From the NCBI RefSeq assembly GCF_014193425.1, contig NZ_JACHZG010000001.1, positions 1,922,001 through 1,986,000 of the forward strand: a stretch of DNA of 64,000 nt, in the 5' to 3' direction. Made by a program: the position numbers and the translations under genes. This DNA comes from Microlunatus antarcticus. GTDB taxonomy: Bacteria > Actinomycetota > Actinomycetes > Propionibacteriales > Propionibacteriaceae. Below, piece by piece: positions 7,693 through 15,610 of the stretch. The stretch's first letter is position 1. Each line of letters starts with the position of its first letter. Under the pieces are notes generated by a model, which saw only the letters and a list, made by a program, of their open reading frames with translations, was not told the DNA's origin and ran no database searches.

Positions 7693-9167
7693 GGGGTGCC
7701 GTCCTGGGGGTGGGTGCTGCTCAGGGCCGAGGAGACGGCAGCGTGCCACCGGTGCCGCCGCTCGGTGCGCCCGGGGTCGTCGGACCGCGGCGCGTACGCG
7801 GTGCTCGGGCGGGGCAGCGCCTCGAGGTCGGCGAGCGTCCACAGCCCGGCGCCGAGTCCGGCGACGTGGGCCGCACCGAGCGCCGAGAGCTCGGCGACGT
7901 GGGAGGCGGCGACGTGGCGCCCGGAGGTGTCGGCCTGGAGCTGCATCAGGTCGGCGTTGGTCGTGGGACCGCCGTCGGCGAGGATCGTCCCGATCGCGTC
8001 CCCGGCGGCCTCGGCCGCGGCGACGACGTCCTCGATCTGGAAGGCGATCGCCTCCAGCCCGGCACGGGCGAGGTGCTCGAGACGCGTGCCCGCGCTGACA
8101 CCGGTGATGGTCGCCCGGACCTGGTCGTCCCACCAGGGGGCGCCGAGCCCGGTGAAGGCGGGGACCAGCACGACCCCGTCGCTGGTCGGTCCCGCGGCCG
8201 CCGCGACCTCGGCCGGCGTACGGCCGAAGAGCGCACCCAGCCAGGTCAGGGTGGCGCCGCTGGACCGGATGTTGCCCTCGAGGGCGTACGCGGGCTCGTC
8301 CAGCTCCCAGGCGATCGTCCGCGCGACGCCGGTGTCGGCGCTGGCCGGGCGATGCGTGACGGCCATGACCGACGAGCCGGTCCCGTACGTGACCTTGACC
8401 TGCCCGGGCCGCCAGCCGGCGTGGGCGAACAGGGCGGCGTGGCTGTCGCCGAGGACACCGGTGACTCCGACGTCGGGGGACAGCGGCGCCAGGTCCCGGC
8501 ACGCGACGTCGGCTCCGGCAGAGGCGACCACGCGGGGCAGCGCCTCGACGGGCACGTCGAACAGCGCGAGCAGCGTGGGGTCCCAGGTGCGGGTGGTGAT
8601 GTCGAGGAGCTGCGTGCGCGAGGCGTTGCCCGCCTCGATCAGGTGCTCGCCGCCGATGCGCCACAGCAGCCAGGAGTCGACCGTACCCAGGCACAGCTCG
8701 CCCCGTCGGCTCCGGGCACGTTCCGGGTCGAAGACGTCGAGCAGGGCCGAGGCCTTGGAGGCCGAGAACATCGCGTCCAGCGGCAGGCCGGTCAGGGCCC
8801 GCACCCTGTCGGAACGTCCTTCGTCCCGCAGCCGGGCGCAGAGGGCGGCGCCGCGGGTGTCCTGCCAGCCGAGCAGCGGGCCCAGCGGCTCGCCGGTCGC
8901 CCGGTCCCACAGCACCATCGACTCGCGCTGGGTGCTGAGCCCGACGGCGGCGACCCGGGTCGGGTCGACCTCGGACAGGGCGAGGCGGACGGACTCCTGC
9001 ACGGAGCGCCAGATCTCCAGGGCGTCCTGCTCGGCCCAGCCGGGCTGCGGGAAGACCTGCGCGACCGGCACCGAGGCCCGCGCGACCACCCGACCCCCGA
9101 GGTCGACGACGACCGCCTTCGTCGCACTCGTGCCCTGGTCGATCGCCAGCAGCAGTGCGTCGCTCAT
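7689..9167 (-). CDS. FGGY family carbohydrate kinase, glycerol kinase-like
   Basis: A 492-residue sugar/polyol kinase. The N-terminal phosphate loop DQGTSATKAVVVD, PGWAEQDALEIW, and VLWDRATGEP with GWQDTRG resemble glycerol kinase. FTGLGAPWWDD is close to the glycerol kinase signature. Co-transcription with two SDRs is not the usual glpK setting, so the substrate may be another polyol (for example a tetritol or pentitol). First gene of the operon; the ATG at 9167 starts just before the phosphate loop. A candidate promoter and inverted repeat lie upstream. Confidence 0.88.
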   Translation of the reverse strand: MSDALLLAIDQGTSATKAVVVDLGGRVVARASVPVAQVFPQPGWAEQDALEIWRSVQESVRLALSEVDPTRVAAVGLSTQRESMVLWDRATGEPLGPLLGWQDTRGAALCARLRDEGRSDRVRALTGLPLDAMFSASKASALLDVFDPERARSRRGELCLGTVDSWLLWRIGGEHLIEAGNASRTQLLDITTRTWDPTLLALFDVPVEALPRVVASAGADVACRDLAPLSPDVGVTGVLGDSHAALFAHAGWRPGQVKVTYGTGSSVMAVTHRPASADTGVARTIAWELDEPAYALEGNIRSSGATLTWLGALFGRTPAEVAAAAGPTSDGVVLVPAFTGLGAPWWDDQVRATITGVSAGTRLEHLARAGLEAIAFQIEDVVAAAEAAGDAIGTILADGGPTTNADLMQLQADTSGRHVAASHVAELSALGAAHVAGLGAGLWTLADLEALPRPSTAYAPRSDDPGRTERRHRWHAAVSSALSSTHPQDGTP

Positions 9168-9194
9168 CCCGGCAGGCTGCCAACGGGATGAATA

Positions 9195-9219
9195 GATTGT
9201 CAACTCTGCATAAGCAATC
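9195..9219. promoter_or_regulatory. AT-rich inverted repeat and promoter-like sequence upstream of the kinase operon
   Basis: GATTG and CAATC arms 15 bp apart sit in an unusually AT-rich patch about 30-50 nt before the kinase start. On the minus strand TTGCTT, a 17-bp spacer and TATTCA resemble a sigma-A promoter inside the same patch. A regulator bound here would block the kinase-SDR-SDR operon. Confidence 0.4.
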
Positions 9220-9223
9220 AGTA

Positions 9224-9296
9224 GAGAACGCTCCCAGCCCGTCGAAGGGCCACGCAGCAGTCAGCGTTCTCGCCGACCACCACGCGGCCCTTCGAC
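9224..9296 (-). terminator. Two interleaved inverted repeats downstream of the GDPD gene
   Basis: Arms A (9224-9232, GAGAACGCT) and A' (9263-9271, AGCGTTCTC) are perfect 9-bp complements. Arms B (9241-9251, GTCGAAGGGCC) and B' (9286-9296) are perfect 11-bp complements. The order A-B-A'-B' means both stems cannot form as simple nested hairpins; together they would make a pseudoknot. The element starts 20 nt after the stop codon of the minus-strand GDPD gene, so it probably ends that transcript. No U-tract is visible. Confidence 0.5.
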
Positions 9297-9316
9297 TCAG
9301 AGCGTCGGACGAACCC

Positions 9317-11584
9317 CTAGGTCCGGGCCTCCTGCCCGATGTCGGGGTTGTCGGTGAAGAAGTTGTCCATCCCGGCGTCGAGGAACGTCTCGATCTCGCC
9401 GTTCAGGTCGCCCACCTCGGCCGGCACGGTGCTGCTGCGGAACTGCAGCGGCAGGAACTGGTTCTCGCGGCGGAACGTCCAGCCCGTGATCGTGAGCCCG
9501 GCCCGGTGGGCGTCGCGGATCACCGGCGTCGGGGCGAGCAGCCGTCCGTCGGCGTCCCGCGGGATCATCACGTCCTTGCACAGCGCGACCTGGTCGGCGT
9601 AGCGCTTGATCCCCTTCAGGCCCTGCGGGGTCACGAGGTCCGCGTACGTCGTCGTGCGGCCGGCGGCCTTGAGGTCGTACGGGGCGCCGGAGCAGTCGAC
9701 GAGCTGGATCAGCGGCACCTTCGTCTTCTTGGCCAGCGCCTTGAGGTTCCCGGTCTCGAAGCTCTGGATCACGACCGGGGAGCTCTTCTTCGTCCAGCCG
9801 TGGGCCTTGAGCTCGGCCACCACCTTCGCGTCGGTCGGCAGCCCGATCGAGGCGAAGTACGTCGGGTGCTTCGTCTCGGGGGCCACGCCGACCGGCTTGC
9901 CGCTGCAGGTGCGGGAGTGCAGGGCCAGGTCGAAGACCTCGTCGAGCGTGGGGATCGGGTACAGGCCGTCGAAGGCCGTGTTGCCCGGCCGGACCAGCGG
10001 CAGCCGCTCCTTCGCCCGCAGCGTGCGGAGCTCGGCGAGGGTGAAGTCCTCGGTGAACCAGCCGGTCTGGCTGGTGCCGTCGACGACCTTGGTGGTCTTG
10101 CGGTCGGCGAACTCGGGGTGCGTCGACACGTTCGTCGTCTCGGTGATGTTGGGCTCGTGCCGGGCGACGAGCTTGCCGTCCTTGGTGGGGACGACGTCGG
10201 GCTCGATGTAGTCCGCGCACTGCTGGATCGCCAGCTCGTAGCTGGCCAGCGTGTGCTCCGGCCGGTAGCCGCTGGCGCCGCGGTGGCCGACCAGGCGCGC
10301 GGTGGGCGCGTCGGTGCGGACCTTCGGGAGGCCGACGATGATCATCTCGGTGTCGTCCGGCTTGCCCGGGTAGCGGGCCGAGTTGTTCGGGTAGTTGTTG
10401 TCGTTGGCGAAGAGGTAGCGCCCGCCGCTCAGCGGGACCACGGTCTCGGTCGACTGGAACGCGAAGGAGAAGGTCGACCCCACCCCGTACGCGCCCGGCG
10501 ACGCCTTGGTGCCGATCCGCTGCGGGTTGGCGATCTTGAGCAGGTCCAGCAGGAGGCGCTTGCGCGCGAAGCCGTTCTCCGTGCGGTTCAGCTCGACGGT
10601 GTAGACGCGCTTGACGACGGCCTGCGGGCCGTCGAAGTTGTCCCGCTCGAGCACGACGAGCTTGTTCTTGCCCACCAGGTGCGCGTCGCCCACGAAGTCG
10701 GCGTCGGTGTCGGTCTCGTACGCCCACGTCTTCTTCGTGTAGCGGGCCTTCCTGGTGTCGAACTCGTAGACGACGCGACGACGCTGGTCCGCGTCAGCGG
10801 TGAACGCCCCCTCGAGGATCGGGTAGAGGTAGCGCCCGTCCTTGGACCCGGCCATGGCCTCGAAGCCACGGCTGCTGCCGATCGTCGGGGTCTCGCCCGC
10901 GGCCAGGGTCGGGTTGTCCGGCGACTTGCCGTCGACGAAGGGGACCGGGGCCGACAGCAGCATGCCGCTGCGATCGACGTGCAGCAGGAAGGGCCCGAAC
11001 TCCTCGCCGACCCAGAAGGTGCCGTCCGGCTGCTGCACGATCGACTCGATGTCGAAGTCGGCGCCGGTCAGCAGCCGTTCCTTGGTGTCTCCGTTGACGA
11101 TCGGGTACCTGATCTTCTTCTGCGGGTCGCGCAGCGAGATGAACCGCTCGACCTTGATCGCCCCGCTGCCGCCGTCGGACGTCTCGAACGAGGGCTTCAC
11201 GAGGTAGACGCGGAGCAGGAAGTCGGCCGAGTTCGCTTTCGTGCCGAAGCCGTTGTCCGGCATCGCCCAGTAGGTGCCGTTCTTGTTGGCCACGACCCCG
11301 GAGAAGCCCGGGACGACCTGCCCCGGGAACGGGCCGGTACGGCCGTTGACCGCGCCGTTCGGTGTCGCCAGCGCGCCGGAGGCCGGGCCGGGGGCCTGGT
11401 AGTCGGCCGACAGCGTGGCGCGGGCCTCGAGGGTCGGGGTCTTGACCAGCCGGCTCGGGCTGGGGCGGCTCTTCGGCTCGGCAGGTGCGGCCTGCGCCGC
11501 CGGCACCCCACCCGCTCCGGCCAGTCCTGCGGCCAGCAGGGCGGTGGTGACCAGCCCCGCCACTCGGCGTCGTGCTCGGACCAC
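9317..11584 (-). CDS. Secreted phytase-like esterase domain fused to glycerophosphodiester phosphodiesterase
   Basis: A 755-residue exported protein. The signal peptide has RARRR, a hydrophobic core and a probable cleavage site after PAAQA. Residues about 55-420 form a beta-propeller-like domain of the esterase-like activity of phytase type (PDNGFGTKANSADFLLR, VGEEFGPFLLHVD, SSRGFEAMA). Residues about 440-750 are a GDPD domain: HRGASGYRPEHTLASY, metal-binding IEPDVV, and ARHEP. GDPDs split glycerophosphodiesters into glycerol 3-phosphate and an alcohol. The GTG at 11584 has a strong ribosome site (AGAGGAG) and starts the signal peptide, whereas the ATG further upstream does not. Likely role: extracellular phosphate or phospholipid-headgroup scavenging. 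Confidence 0.9.
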   Translation of the reverse strand: MVRARRRVAGLVTTALLAAGLAGAGGVPAAQAAPAEPKSRPSPSRLVKTPTLEARATLSADYQAPGPASGALATPNGAVNGRTGPFPGQVVPGFSGVVANKNGTYWAMPDNGFGTKANSADFLLRVYLVKPSFETSDGGSGAIKVERFISLRDPQKKIRYPIVNGDTKERLLTGADFDIESIVQQPDGTFWVGEEFGPFLLHVDRSGMLLSAPVPFVDGKSPDNPTLAAGETPTIGSSRGFEAMAGSKDGRYLYPILEGAFTADADQRRRVVYEFDTRKARYTKKTWAYETDTDADFVGDAHLVGKNKLVVLERDNFDGPQAVVKRVYTVELNRTENGFARKRLLLDLLKIANPQRIGTKASPGAYGVGSTFSFAFQSTETVVPLSGGRYLFANDNNYPNNSARYPGKPDDTEMIIVGLPKVRTDAPTARLVGHRGASGYRPEHTLASYELAIQQCADYIEPDVVPTKDGKLVARHEPNITETTNVSTHPEFADRKTTKVVDGTSQTGWFTEDFTLAELRTLRAKERLPLVRPGNTAFDGLYPIPTLDEVFDLALHSRTCSGKPVGVAPETKHPTYFASIGLPTDAKVVAELKAHGWTKKSSPVVIQSFETGNLKALAKKTKVPLIQLVDCSGAPYDLKAAGRTTTYADLVTPQGLKGIKRYADQVALCKDVMIPRDADGRLLAPTPVIRDAHRAGLTITGWTFRRENQFLPLQFRSSTVPAEVGDLNGEIETFLDAGMDNFFTDNPDIGQEART

Positions 11585-11744
11585 GGTGCTCCTCTTCGTC
11601 GTCGCCGGGGCCGTCGGAGGTGCGGCCCGCGCTGGCGTCACCAGGATCGAAGCGGCTGGTCCTGTCATCGTTCCCGTCCGGAGAAGAACGGTCGGCCACC
11701 AGTCGGTGAACTCGGGACGTAACTGGCGCGCGACGGGTCCGGGG

Positions 11745-12161
11745 TCAGGCGGCGCGGCGGGGTGCGCTCGCGCGGGAGCGCAGGACGAGGAGCGTGACGA
11801 GGGTGAGCACCGCGATCGCCCAGAGGTTGACCTCCCCGTAGACCCAGCTCTCGTCCGCCGGCAGCAGGGCGGTGAAGACGGCGGCGATCACCACACCCCC
11901 GACGACCCCGACGGCGAGCCCGAGGGCCGCGCCCCGCAGCCGGCCACGCCGTCCAGGGCGACGGGCGAGGGCGGCTCCCGCCAGGGCGAAGGTCACGGCC
12001 AGGGCGACCGCACCGACGTAGAAGAAGCCGTTGACCAGAGGGTCGTCGAAGGCGTCGCGGCCGGCGGCGATCGTCGAGTCCTTCAGCGCGAAGAAGACCG
12101 CCGTCACCACGGCGGCGACCAGGGCGCGGCTCAGCAGGCGACGGCTGGTCACGACGGCCAT
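11745..12161 (-). CDS. Hypothetical four-helix membrane protein
   Basis: A 138-residue protein with about four hydrophobic segments (near residues 10-28, 44-66, 78-100, 108-127) and short basic loops (RRPGRRGRLRG). ATG 12161 is preceded by a good ribosome site (GGGAGG). No family recognised; the build resembles small actinobacterial integral membrane proteins of unknown function. It stands alone between the secreted GDPD gene and the HNH gene, both on the same strand. Confidence 0.75.
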   Translation of the reverse strand: MAVVTSRRLLSRALVAAVVTAVFFALKDSTIAAGRDAFDDPLVNGFFYVGAVALAVTFALAGAALARRPGRRGRLRGAALGLAVGVVGGVVIAAVFTALLPADESWVYGEVNLWAIAVLTLVTLLVLRSRASAPRRAA

Positions 12162-12239
12162 GGGATGTCCTCCCGGAGACGGTGGCCCGAGCCTAGGGCG
12201 ACGGGACCACGACCGGAAGAGCCTTCGCCGCCCTGCTGA

Positions 12240-13703
12240 TCACGCAGCGTCGGGCGCGACGCAGCTCCGGAGATCGGTGCGTGAGCACACGTCCCACAGG
12301 GCGTGCGAGAACGGCGTGCGACCCAGGTTGAGGGTGCCCTGGTTCGTCACGACGAACACGTGCCCGTTCGGCGATCGGAAGACGTACGTCCCCGGGTCGG
12401 GTTGTCGTCGTCGCCACCGGCCGAACGTCACCGCACGGTGGTGGCTGCGGGTCAGGGGACCGAGGTTGTCCACGCTGGTCTGGCCCGGTGGACCACCGCG
12501 GGCGAGGGGCACGTACGGGACGGTGTGGTCGAGGTCGAGGGTCCGACTGGTCGCCTGGCCGAAGGGGAAGACGTCGACCGGGTTGCGCAGGAACAGGGCG
12601 TCGCGCAGCCGGTAGGGGATCTCGTACGCGTCGACCGGCGCGGTCTCGACGGGGTCGACAACGGGTCGCACCGTGACGTGGCAGCCGGTGTCGGTGAGCC
12701 ATTCCCGGGCCTGGTCGAGGGTGAGCGGGTCGCCGTGCTCGGGCCGGACGAGCCCGTCCCCGGCGCGGAGTGCGCCGTCGGTCAGGTGCAGGTGCAGCAC
12801 GACCCGCGGACGCAGCCGGCGCAGGTCGGCCGCCGTCAGTCCGTCGGGGACGGTGAGGTCGAGGGACCGTCCGGGCTCCTCCGCACCGGGCTCGTCGCCC
12901 GGGGTGTCGGTCGCGGACTCCTGCTGGTCCTGCGGGTCGGGGTCGTCGGCGTGGCGGGCGAGGAGCTCGAGGGCGCGGGCGGGTTGGGCGAGCAGACCGA
13001 CCGCCTTCGCCCGCCGCGCGTCGACCAGGTCGAGATCGCCCTCCAGGCGCAGCACCTCGGCCAGCCGGTCCACCGCGGCCATGAACCAGCGCACGTCACC
13101 CGACGCTGCCTTCGCCACGATCGTGCGCAGCCCGTCCTCCCCGGCGTACGACCACACCCCCCGCTCGACCCGCGCCGCCTCCTCCCGCGCCCGACGGGCC
13201 TCGGGGTCCGCCTCCAGCACGGCCGCGGCCAGGAGACGCTGGAAGCGGGGCCAGGCCAGCATCGGCAGGAAGCTGCTCAACGTCTGGTCGACCTCGGCGC
13301 ACGCCTCCCACGACAGCGCGTGCGTCGCCTGCGCCACCGCACGCGCCTGCCACGCGCGCACCACGCCTGTGGTGACCAGCACCCAGAGCCGGGGCAGCCG
13401 GTGACGCAGATCGAGGGCGTCCGCGATCAGCATCCGCGCCGCCACCACGCCCGTCCCGCGCAGCGCGCCGAGCTCGTGCGCGCAGTGCTCCGCCACCTGC
13501 GGGCACCCGTCACCACCCCACGCCCGCGCACGCTGGACCAGCGGCATGTAGTCCTCGGCGCCGGTGTCGAGGTAGTGCACGTCGGCCCACGCCGCGGCGA
13601 GGACGAGCTCCTCGCACTCCGTCTCGCGGAGCAGCGCGTGGGTCGCGGCGATCCGGTCGGCAAGCTGGGAGGCGGTCGCCACCGTCACCGTCGGATCGAA
13701 CAT
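12240..13703 (-). CDS. DUF222 / HNH endonuclease-like protein (13E12 type)
   Basis: A 487-residue protein of the DUF222 family, with the helical N-terminal half typical of the mycobacterial 13E12 repeat proteins (LLRETECEELVLAAAWADVH, and GTGVVAARMLIADALDLRHRL). The C-terminus carries an HNH-like region: LDLDHTVPY, a DNLGPL segment and SHHRAVTF. These genes occur in many copies in actinobacteria; nuclease action is predicted from the fold but biological function is unclear. No ribosome site is visible before the ATG, so the mRNA may be leaderless. An inverted repeat lies directly upstream. Confidence 0.9.
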   Translation of the reverse strand: MFDPTVTVATASQLADRIAATHALLRETECEELVLAAAWADVHYLDTGAEDYMPLVQRARAWGGDGCPQVAEHCAHELGALRGTGVVAARMLIADALDLRHRLPRLWVLVTTGVVRAWQARAVAQATHALSWEACAEVDQTLSSFLPMLAWPRFQRLLAAAVLEADPEARRAREEAARVERGVWSYAGEDGLRTIVAKAASGDVRWFMAAVDRLAEVLRLEGDLDLVDARRAKAVGLLAQPARALELLARHADDPDPQDQQESATDTPGDEPGAEEPGRSLDLTVPDGLTAADLRRLRPRVVLHLHLTDGALRAGDGLVRPEHGDPLTLDQAREWLTDTGCHVTVRPVVDPVETAPVDAYEIPYRLRDALFLRNPVDVFPFGQATSRTLDLDHTVPYVPLARGGPPGQTSVDNLGPLTRSHHRAVTFGRWRRRQPDPGTYVFRSPNGHVFVVTNQGTLNLGRTPFSHALWDVCSRTDLRSCVAPDAA

Positions 13704-13704
13704 A

Positions 13705-13720
13705 CGAACGATTCTGTTCG
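13705..13720. promoter_or_regulatory. Inverted repeat immediately upstream of the DUF222/HNH gene
   Basis: CGAAC and GTTCG arms flank a 6-bp spacer just before the ATG. Arms match the actinobacterial LexA (SOS) half-sites, but the standard spacer is 4 bp, so this is only a near-match. It may instead be part of a leaderless promoter. Confidence 0.3.
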
Positions 13721-13777
13721 CCGGGTCCGACAGTTTCGAGGCCCAGGTGTTGTCCGTCCGGCGTCAGGTGTGGGCGC

Positions 13778-14566
13778 TCAGTCCCAGCCCTCCTGGGGCG
13801 TCCGGCACGAGTCGCGGAACACGTACTGCGACGGCAGCCGGCGCTCGTGGCTCGACCAGTCGATGGCCGGACGCACCGCCGACTCGGGGAGGTAGCCGAG
13901 CCGGTAGACCGCCATCAGCTCGAGGTCGTCGGGCACCGCGAAGAGCTGCGCGAGCCGGTCCCACTGGCCCTCGACCTCCATCGGGAACGACACGAACTGG
14001 ATGCCCATGCCGATCTCGACGGTGGTCAGCCAGACGTTTTCCATCGCCGCGCCCATGCTGAAGACGGAGTAGAAGCCGGACAGCTCGCCGGGCCGGTACT
14101 CCGCACGGTCGAGCATCACTGCCAGCAGCAGCGGGGAGCCGGCGACGAGGCGGCGGTTCTCGGCGCCCAAGGACTGGGGGACGCGCAGCCGGTTCATCAC
14201 CTGCTGGCCGCGGGCCGTGAACACCTGCTTGGTGAACGGCCGCAGCAGCGCGGGCAGCCGGTCGAAGAGCATGCCGCTCCGCTTCTCGGCCATCTCGTCG
14301 GCGGAGAAGCGGAAGTACGGCCGGTAGCGCTCGAAGAACGTGCCGTTGGACATGGCCGTCGTCATGCTCTCGCCGCTGATCTCCGCGACCTGCTCGATGA
14401 TCTTGGGCGAGTCGATGATCACGAAGCGCCACGGCTGGCTGTTGAGCTGCGAGGGCGCGCGGCCCGCGACCTCCATGAGCAGGCGCTGGTGCTCCTCGCT
14501 GACCGGGTCCGGGCGGAACGGGCCGTTCGTGGTCTTGCGGCGCCGGACGACGTCAAGAAACTCCAT
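13778..14566 (-). CDS. Nitroreductase family protein
   Basis: A 262-residue FMN-dependent oxidoreductase of the nitroreductase fold. [17 protein letters not shown] and [18 protein letters not shown] match the FMN-binding N-terminus (RRS and PSxxNxQPW), and the C-terminal half has the dimer-forming [22 protein letters not shown]. It is the last gene of the type III PKS operon and overlaps the preceding small membrane-protein gene by 14 nt, with its own ribosome site (CAGGAG). In this setting it may reduce or oxidise the polyketide product, perhaps taking the place of the FAD oxidoreductase I recall from related clusters. That role is inferred. Confidence 0.88.
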   Translation of the reverse strand: MEFLDVVRRRKTTNGPFRPDPVSEEHQRLLMEVAGRAPSQLNSQPWRFVIIDSPKIIEQVAEISGESMTTAMSNGTFFERYRPYFRFSADEMAEKRSGMLFDRLPALLRPFTKQVFTARGQQVMNRLRVPQSLGAENRRLVAGSPLLLAVMLDRAEYRPGELSGFYSVFSMGAAMENVWLTTVEIGMGIQFVSFPMEVEGQWDRLAQLFAVPDDLELMAVYRLGYLPESAVRPAIDWSSHERRLPSQYVFRDSCRTPQEGWD

Positions 14567-14906
14567 GCTGCTGCTCCTGGATGGCTCGGGCGAGGCTGCT
14601 GGCGAAGAAGGGCGCGGCGCTCAGCGCGACGACCGGGTGGCGCCGGGAACGGGCGCTGACCTGCGAGACCACGACGAGGGGCAGCGCGGCCGGCAGCAGC
14701 CGCCAGCCCGCGCGGCTGTCGCTCCACAGCAGCGTGCTGGCGGCCGAGGCGGCGAGGGTGCTGGTGCCGACGTAGAGGGCGTGGTGCACCCAGCGGAACC
14801 GTCGCGTGTCAACGAGGCGGAGGGCGACGGCGGTGCCGAGGCCGACGTTCAGCGCGTACGCGGTGGTGGCGGCCGCGAAGAGCGTGGCCGGGCGCGGGGG
14901 CCTCAC
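14553..14906 (-). CDS. Small membrane protein of the type III PKS operon
   Basis: A 117-residue protein with about three hydrophobic segments and few charges. No family recognised. The GTG start overlaps the methyltransferase stop by 4 nt (GTGA) and its end overlaps the nitroreductase start, so it is firmly embedded in the operon. Possible roles are membrane anchoring of the pathway or handling of a lipid-like product; neither is shown by the sequence. Confidence 0.75.
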   Translation of the reverse strand: MRPPRPATLFAAATTAYALNVGLGTAVALRLVDTRRFRWVHHALYVGTSTLAASAASTLLWSDSRAGWRLLPAALPLVVVSQVSARSRRHPVVALSAAPFFASSLARAIQEQQHGVS

Positions 14907-15610
14907 CCGGCGGACCGGCCGTCCTGCTGGGCGTCGTGCCGCAGCAGCAGCCGGAACGGGCCGAGCGCACGGGCCGACCAGCCCGGGCGCACGTCGGCCA
15001 GCTCGGCGGGCCGATAGCTGCGCCGGATCGAGAGCAGGCCGTCGTCGTGGAGGAACGAGGAGCGGGCCAGCGGCCGGGTGACCACGCCGTACGCCCGGTG
15101 GGCCAGCCGCGACCGGCTCAGGTCGCTGTGGAGCGCGAGGCGGCCGGCCAGCCGTTCGCTGTCGGCCAGCAGCGCCTGCAGCGCGACGGGGTCGAGGTGG
15201 TGCAGCAGGTGGTTGGACACGACGACGTCGTAGCGGCGGCCCTCGGCCACGAGGTCGGCGCTGCTCGCCCGGCGGAACGTGACGTCACCGCTCGGCCGCC
15301 GGTCGACGAAGGCGGCGGCGCGCGGGTCCGGGTCGATGGCGGTGACCGCCAGGTCGAGGCCGTCGCGCCGCGCCCACCGGTCCAGGCAGCGGGCGACGTC
15401 GCCGCCCCCGAAGCCGACGTCGAGCAGGGTCGGGCGCGGGCTCGCGGCCAGCACCGGGCGCAGCGTGGCGATGTAGAGCCGCCGCCAGCCCGACACGAGC
15501 CGGTTCACCACGGCGAACTGGGCGTACGTCCGCTCCAGCCGGGTCAGGTCGCAGGCCGGGTCGTCCATCAGCTCGACCGCGGACGTCTCCCGCCGGGCCA
15601 GGTCGGTCAT
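14903..15610 (-). CDS. Class I SAM-dependent methyltransferase of the type III PKS operon
   Basis: A 235-residue methyltransferase. The SAM-binding motif I is LLDVGFGGGDVARCL, followed by the acidic residue in VTAIDPDP and by VVVSNHLLHHLDP. This is the build seen in methyltransferases that sit next to actinobacterial type III polyketide synthases, which methylate a ring hydroxyl or carbon. The ATG start overlaps the PKS stop codon by 4 nt (ATGA). The open frame reaches far upstream but that part is a shadow of the PKS. Confidence 0.9.
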   Translation of the reverse strand: MTDLARRETSAVELMDDPACDLTRLERTYAQFAVVNRLVSGWRRLYIATLRPVLAASPRPTLLDVGFGGGDVARCLDRWARRDGLDLAVTAIDPDPRAAAFVDRRPSGDVTFRRASSADLVAEGRRYDVVVSNHLLHHLDPVALQALLADSERLAGRLALHSDLSRSRLAHRAYGVVTRPLARSSFLHDDGLLSIRRSYRPAELADVRPGWSARALGPFRLLLRHDAQQDGRSAG

